A stretch of DNA of 26,111 bases from Saccoglossus kowalevskii (lineage: Eukaryota; Hemichordata; Enteropneusta; Harrimaniidae). The stretch lies in assembly GCF_000003605.2 (NCBI RefSeq), contig NW_003156735.1, positions 45,060 through 71,170 of the forward strand, read 5' to 3'. Both the position numbers and the translations under genes were made by a program. Below, piece after piece: positions 19,409 through 26,111 of this stretch. A model generated the notes under the pieces. It saw only the letters and a program-made list of their open reading frames with translations. It made no database searches and was not told where the DNA came from. Within the stretch, counting starts at the first letter, position 1. The number at the start of each line of letters is the position of its first letter.

Positions 19409-22400
19409 ACTCGTACATTCCAGAATTCGGAGTAGGAGTATAGTATAGTACTGCATTGCACGAGATAAGACCCCATATTTGTTAGGTCCCGAATTTGTTC
19501 ATCCACCTTCAATACATATCAACATATTCACACGAAAAATAATAAAAGGAAAGATAAATACTCTACAGCATCTATGATAATATTAGTTAACGAGGCCAGC
19601 CGATATGGAACGCTGAATCGACTCGCTATTGTTGTACTAACAATCATGTTCATTATAATAACGACTGTATCTCGAGGAAGGAAAGACTGAATCATAGTAA
19701 TAAGTCTATTTTTACTTTATCTCATAAAACTAAATTAAAGATTATAATTTCTCATCTGGGAGAGATTAAAGAGATCTATATGCAATCTGCTGCCCATTAC
19801 CCGCGTTAAATTTCATTATTACAGCTTTAAATGTCTGCAGCAGGTTTGACAGTGTCACTGATCAATCAGGGAGGGCTCATCAAGCAACACATTGTAACTA
19901 CAAGACGTATTTAGCGACTTTTCAATGAAACCTAATTTTGTAATGCCTGATATTTGTTGAAAAAAAAGTTATTTATTGCTAAAACCATGAATGTAGACGT
20001 GATAATGAATGTCGCATTTCATTTTCTATATACCCGTATTCTTTTTTTTAAGAGTGTTCCGCGGTGAATCGTGTACTGTGTGACCCCAAGAGTATTTGTA
20101 TGGTGTCTAGCTTTGATATTGAATGATTCCCGTTCCGTTCCGTTCATATCTATCAAGAACGAACTATTCGATAGCCCTACTGATTTGATTTGTGCGAGGG
20201 ATTTATAATTTATAATCGTCTGCAAACAATCCACTAGTCAAATTATGCATCGGACATAAGTGCCTTATTCCTGTCAATGCTGCTTGGTATCATATAGTGT
20301 CATAACATTTTGAAATATCACAGACAAAAGGAAACACTGTCCGGCTTTATATAAACGATTACTTTCTTCCAAATCTAAAGACAAAAAACGAGTCGAATTG
20401 AAGGTTAAATGTATATTTCATTAAAATATTTCAAAATTGGCAGCTTTACGGTGGATTTTATTGTTATATTTTGTTTGTTCATATCTTATAATTTTTGCTC
20501 GTTGATCGATCACAAGTCATATAATATTATTCGTATGGATGCTTATACCGTTGAAAAATTGGCATATAATTTATTCAGTTTCCAGTATGATTCCAGTTTT
20601 CTTTTATATACAATGGAAGTTTATTTCACCCCTACAAATGTACTGTATCTATGTGTACTGTCATGCGCAGTAGTTCACAATTTGATTACGACTCAAACTG
20701 CCTTAAGTAATATTGCAAGTTATTCAGTGAAGTTATTTAAACGGCATGTTCGCATTACATCTGACATTCATACGTCATGAAATTACTGTTGCATAATTAT
20801 ATTGCAAACTATAATTGATTACCGACGATACTAAAGTAGAACACATCACAGTGGGTGAAATGTGACAATATATTCATTCCTCCTTGTCCGATTACAAGAT
20901 ATAAACTATAGATAACGATAAATGATACACACTTGTGGGAGCAATCATCATGTTTTAAATGCCCATCACTCACCGCGTAAAAAAAATTTAACTGGCGTAT
21001 TGCTTCAATTTATACTGATCGTCAAGCTAAAGTTGAAATGTATTACTGCAATTTATCGCCTAAAAGAGTGAAAATCTACTTCGATTCCTACACTTTTCCA
21101 ATGACATTTATTCCTCTCAAGATTTAATCACTTTCGTATAGGCACTTGTAAATTAGTTGTTGAATGATCTCATCACAGGGAAATCATATGAGTGCTGCCT
21201 ATTTCCATCGTGGTTATCACATCTTATCATGTATATTGTTGCCACTTTAGAAAATAAAAAGGGAAAACTCATGATTTCAGTTGAAATAATAATGAATGAA
21301 AATAATAATGAAATAAGATGATTTTGAAATTCGCGTCTCATCCAATATTTACTTTTAATATTATAGTTTCAACTAGGAAGCGATAAAGCCCGAATAAGAG
21401 GGAATTTTGGAATATAAAAGTCCTCCACGATAGAAAATGGATTTTATCTGCAAGAACCTAACCATTTAGAAATATATATTTTGCGGGATTTTTCACTGAA
21501 TTACCCGGAATTGGTTATGGAAAAGGGGCGCCTTCCCTTTTTTTTTTGAAAAATCTTGTACACCTCCAGTACACATAAGGGAGCGGTTGAGCTCTCGAAA
21601 TTTTGTTCATACAATTAGAATAAAAATTAAAGCAGGTGAGTCGTTTACACAAAATCTGCATAAAGGCCAACTTTTGAATATTTATAACTAGCGAAAAAAC
21701 CCACATACAATAAAATAGCTAAAAGCCAATGATCGATATCGAGTTCCATATAGATCAGCATGTCTGTCAGCTCTGAATTTGCACCCGTCCTTTATGGTTT
21801 TCTCTTACCGCATTAACACGTAGTCGGTGTTACATTTACATTCATAGAAAAATTTATGGAACAAAAAATAAAAAAATAAAAACGTAGGACATTTGTGATA
21901 TAACAAACAGTCTTGGTACAATTTATGAAGACAAAAAGATTTAACTTGGGAAAACTCGTCAGACTTGAAAACAGGACATTTTGTGTATATATAGTCTCTT
22001 AGTGGAGCATTCTGATTGGCCGGGAAGCACTTGGTGTGCTTTAAGTGAAATTGTGATAGGGGTAAATCAAATTTCAGCAGCAATTTTTGTTCTTGTCGAA
22101 TATTACTTGGCTTCATATCAAAAGTAGAGATAAATATATAAATAGCATTTCTTTTTTAATTGTTTTTCATCAAAATTACCCTACACAGGGTTACCGTGCA
22201 CCCGACATCCCGTAACTTCGTTTTTTTCGATTGACTATAAATTCGTTTAAAAGAAGAAAAAATATGTTAAAAATAAAAAAAGATGGGATTGCCTATAGCT
22301 AATTTTTTGCACATTTAGACAATCAATAGAGTTGATTGGTATATATTCGCGTGGAAAAGGTTTAAACCTCTCATAATGCACCAAATAAATGTATATTAAA

Positions 22401-24740
22401 GTAGAATGTAATATTTCAGTAAAATCAAAGATCGTGAAAATACATTTTGAGTTTTATTTTCATTAAGACGGTTTTTATTTTGAATATGTTTACTAATCGA
22501 AAAGGGAATTTATTTATTCAAACTACATCCGACACCAACTTGTTATATTTCGAAATATTTATTTTCATGCAAAAATATATATTATAAGTCAATTGAAAGG
22601 CATTTCAATGTTAAATAGTGGTGTCTTTAGATTTTGTAAATGTGTCTTCCAATGACATGTAAACAATTGACATAAATATTGATTATGGTAATATTAAATC
22701 CTAAATGCATTGATATATGCAGAACAACATAATTTTGTAATCAGTCTTGCCTTGTGTGGGGTACATGACTGACCATCGTTTATGTGGCATGCCGTATTTT
22801 GATGGCACACTGTGCCTTCACATAGCAACTACAAATGCTTCTATGCTCGACATCTGCACTGCATGTTCTTTTCATTTCTATTATTGGTATTCATTGGAAT
22901 ATTTTTCCAGTCGTTGCCTACTGTTCTGATGCTGTAAAGTTTTGAGTCTTACCATTGCTTGTGAGAGTAAATAATTACGTAACTGAATATTTGACAGATG
23001 TGTGAATAATAAACACTGTCAGAGAAATGTGCTCTATATATTCAAAGCACATTTTCTTTTCTTTCGAGCCTCGTTTTAAGAAAGTTTCCTTTTGAGCATT
23101 TCTAACTTCAATCGCCCTTAGATCATCTCTCTCAATATCACTATTCGGTGGTTCACTGAAATATATGCTGTAGACGTTGTTTTATTTCAAAGACAATATA
23201 AAAATAAATAGCAATTTCGCATTAGATGACTTTTGAATACGCGAGTTCCTGGAATGGTTCAGAGTAACCCACGGTTAGTATTGTTTCATTTTTTGTTTTG
23301 ATTTTCGTAAATATCTAATAAAATGAGCATGGTCAAATCCACATTTAATAACCCACGATTCTTTTCTACTACGGCATGGCATTAATCTGTGTTTCATTAT
23401 TATAAAACCTTTGGAATACAGGATTTTGTAATTCATTTTGGGTTGATTTAGTAGCATTATTTGAACATAAATGTATTTAATAACGAAGTGTGTTATCGCT
23501 TGCTGAGTTTTATACCCGCTATATTCTATGAGACCTGCGAGCAAACACATATTAAGCATTTACCTGCGGTCACTATGGCATTATCCAAGAATGCAGAATG
23601 TGCCCGGCGTCCATGTGACGTCATCCTTAAGCACACTCCTCTAATACATACGTTCATCCTGTCTGCCAAATTTACAGTTTGTTGGATAGTTTCATCGTTG
23701 AATCCACATTCCTTGCGCTATCTCATCATACGCCAATATACCAGTATCTTCTAAAATAATAATCCGTCTCATATTGTTGGCGACTATCTTGAATTTATGC
23801 TAATTACCCCCCCCCCCCCCTATTTTTGTAAAATGTGTCCCGGCTTACTTGGTTCAGCACTCTCATATTATTTTAAAAATAACTTTCAAATCCATTGTCA
23901 CACAATATCAAACACAACTCTCCTTATAATCAAAATGAAAAATCCCTGAAACAGCAAAATTTACCATGTATGGACTTTGAAGGGCTGAAATATGGTGAAA
24001 CTAAATTGCTCCTTTATGTAGCTATTATTGACAAACGTACTTTTTGTTTTTTAAGTTGGTTATGCGAACTTGACTGTATTTAATTCATTCTGTTTCCTTA
24101 TCTTTGCAACGCACGGATTCGTTTCGCACCGCACTACTTGATGCAAATATACATGAGATATGTTATAGAATACATTATTCCTCTTTCCTACATCTTTCCA
24201 TAATTATCTCTTTCTCGAAAAAAATAATAATTCCTCAATCTTAGGCGAAAACATTCTTGGGAAAAGTTTTCATGGCTTTCTTGTACGCGAATAGATGTGA
24301 AACTGATACATGTGATTAAACAAACATCACGCACTTCTACGAAATTATTGAAAGGTTGTGAAGTAGAAAATTGAAAGCTAGTTTCACAGTAAAGGGGATG
24401 TATTCAGTCAGATTAAACAACTAAGTCTAAACGAAATATTTACGTTTCCTTATATGAACTTACGAGCACTGTATTGTCAACGAGAGCATCATTGTTTTTT
24501 TATAAATTACCAGCGCTTGTGTTGTATCTAGAAACAGTTTAAGGCCTAAGAACCAGAAGAGCATTACTGACAATATAAATATGCAAGTACATTATACTTA
24601 CCAATTGATCGTGTTTCGCCAGTTTATTTTTGTACTTTATATTGTGACTTGGAGCACTAACGACGGGGAAATAAATAATGGAGTAGACGATGTATTTCTA
24701 TTTTCGTTGATTCTGTCATTTTGTTCAGTTAAGATGAACA
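19409..24740. other. Long AT-rich stretch with no supported gene
   Basis: Chance-length ORFs only. The longest are 123 codons (20409-20780, plus) and 103 codons (21805-22116, minus); both are hydrophobic or low-complexity and lack domains. A perfect CRE palindrome is at 23616-23623. A plus-strand acceptor (ATATTTTTCCAG) ends at about 22909 but leads only to short frames. Confidence 0.5.
23807..23820. repeat. C14 homopolymer
   Basis: Fourteen consecutive C, surprising in such AT-rich DNA. The exact length may be a sequencing estimate. Confidence 0.95.
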
Positions 24741-26111
24741 CGCCCATTTCACTATTCGTACACGCATTCCTATGTGTGCCCATTTCACTATTCAGACACG
24801 CATTCCTATGTGTGCCCATTTCTCTATTCAGACAAGCATTCCTATGTGTGCCCATTTCACTATTCTTAGACGCATCCCTATGTGTGCCCATTTCACTATT
24901 CTTAGACGCATTCCTATGTGTGTCAATTTCACTATTCAGACACGCATTCCTATGTGTGCTCATTTCACTATTCTTACACGCATTCCTATGTGTGCCCATT
25001 TCTCTCTTCAGACACGCATTCCTATGTGTGTCCATTTCACTATTCATACACGCATTCATATGTGTGCCCATTTCTCTATTCAGACACGCATTCCTATGTG
25101 TGTCCATTTCTCTATTCAGACACGAATTCCTGTGTGCCCATTTCACTATTCTTAGACGCATTCCTATGTGTGTCCATTTCACTATTCAGACACGCATTCC
25201 TATGTGTGCCCATTTCACTATTCTTACACGCATTCCTATGTGTGCCCATTTCACTATTCAGACACGCATTCATATGTGTGCCCATTGCACTATTCGTACA
25301 CACACATTCCAATGTGTGCCCATTTCACTATTCAGACACGCATTCCTATGTGTGCCCATTTCTCTATTCAGACACGCATTCCTATGTGTGCCCATTTCAC
25401 TATTCTTAGACGCATTCCTATGTGTGTTCATTTCACTATTCAGACACGCATTCCTGTGTGCGCCCATTTCACTATTCTTACACGCATTCCTATGTGTGCA
25501 CATTTCACTATTCTCAGACGCATTCATATGTGTGCCCATTGCACTATTCGTACACGCATTCATATGTGTGCCCATTTCACTATTCGTACACGCATTCATA
25601 TGTGTGCCCATTTCACTATTCGTACACGCATTCCTGTGTGCCCATTTCACTATTCATACACGCATTCCTATGTGTGCCCATTGCACTATTCATATACGCA
25701 TTCCTATGTGTGCCCATTTCACTATTCTTACACGCATTCATATGTGTGTCCATTTCACTATTCGTACACGCATTCATATGTGTGCCCATTTCACTATTCT
25801 TACACGCATTCCTATGTGTGCCCATTTCACTATTCATATACGCATTCCTATGTGTGCCTATTTCACTATTCGTACACGCATTCCCATGTGTGCCCATTTA
25901 AATATTCGTACACGCATTCCTATACGTACCCATTGCACTATTCGTACACGCATTCCTATGTGTGTCTATTTCATTATTCATACACGCATTCCTATGTGTG
26001 CCCATTTCACTATTCATACACGCATTCCTATGTGTGTGCATTTCACTATTCGTACACGCATTCCTATGTGTGTGCATTTCACTATTCATACACGCATTCC
26101 TATGTGCGTCT
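24741..26111. repeat. 36-bp minisatellite, about 38 copies, running off the right edge
   Basis: The consensus is CACGCATTCCTATGTGTGCC followed by CATTTCACTATTCNNA. There are 37 full units from 24761 to 26090, with partial units at both ends. Thirty-four units are 36 bp, two are 34 bp (starting 25121 and 25625) and one is 38 bp (starting 25299). Because 36 is a multiple of three, ORFs open on both strands (for example a 12-residue GTHRNACxNSEM repeat on the minus strand). The indels and an in-frame TAA at 25898-25900 break those frames, so coding is unlikely. Variant units form a higher-order pattern of about seven units. Confidence 0.97.

Noticed and set aside
20409-20780. 123-codon plus-strand ORF, hydrophobic
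   Set aside because: It is rich in F, I, Y and S as random AT-rich DNA would be, with no motif, and the length is plausible by chance.

Overview
This is an AT-rich stretch of animal nuclear DNA. Three things point to a metazoan, most likely an invertebrate. There is a decayed LINE reverse transcriptase at the left edge. There are exons bounded by canonical GT/AG splice sites. Microsatellites, a small palindromic element and a long minisatellite are scattered through it. I cannot name the species. No bacterial-style operon, tRNA, rRNA or CRISPR array is visible. Most long open frames fit chance in AT-rich DNA, and most of the window is intergenic or intronic.

The main result is a split gene on the minus strand (6025-10479) that a minimum-length ORF search would miss because every exon is short. 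Exon 1 (10313-10479) carries a signal peptide and an amphipathic propeptide. Exon 2 (9838-9880) is 43 nt with excellent splice sites. A terminal exon (6025-6122) joins in the correct phase and ends in a neuropeptide cassette: an RKR cleavage site, a 13-residue peptide, an amidation Gly, Arg-Arg and stop. The spliced product would be 90 residues. A second, cysteine-rich terminal exon (9135-9256) has the same splice phase and lies between, so the locus may choose between two 3' ends, as the vertebrate calcitonin/CGRP gene does. I do not recognise the peptide family.

Layout from left to right: 1-155, a 70-bp tandem duplication inside a LINE; 52-792, the reverse-transcriptase pseudogene; 961-5741, no supported gene; 6025-10479, the peptide gene, whose large intron holds a CAA/CAG tract; 11230-11285, a GA microsatellite; 11998-12208, a weak signal-peptide ORF; 14139-14166, an AATAC microsatellite; 15255-15304, an assembly gap flanked by an inverted repeat; 16755-17015, a candidate plus-strand signal-peptide exon and partner; 17674-17704, an RFX-like X-box beside a CCAAT box; about 18300-19010, two GC- and CpG-rich peaks that look promoter-like, with candidate exons on both strands; 19250-19408, a 145-bp foldback MITE with a 7-bp target-site duplication; 19409-24740, nothing supported except a C14 run; 24741-26111, a 36-bp minisatellite of about 38 copies running off the right edge.

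All exon calls come from reading splice signals, phase and peptide features by eye. None has been checked against RNA or homologues.
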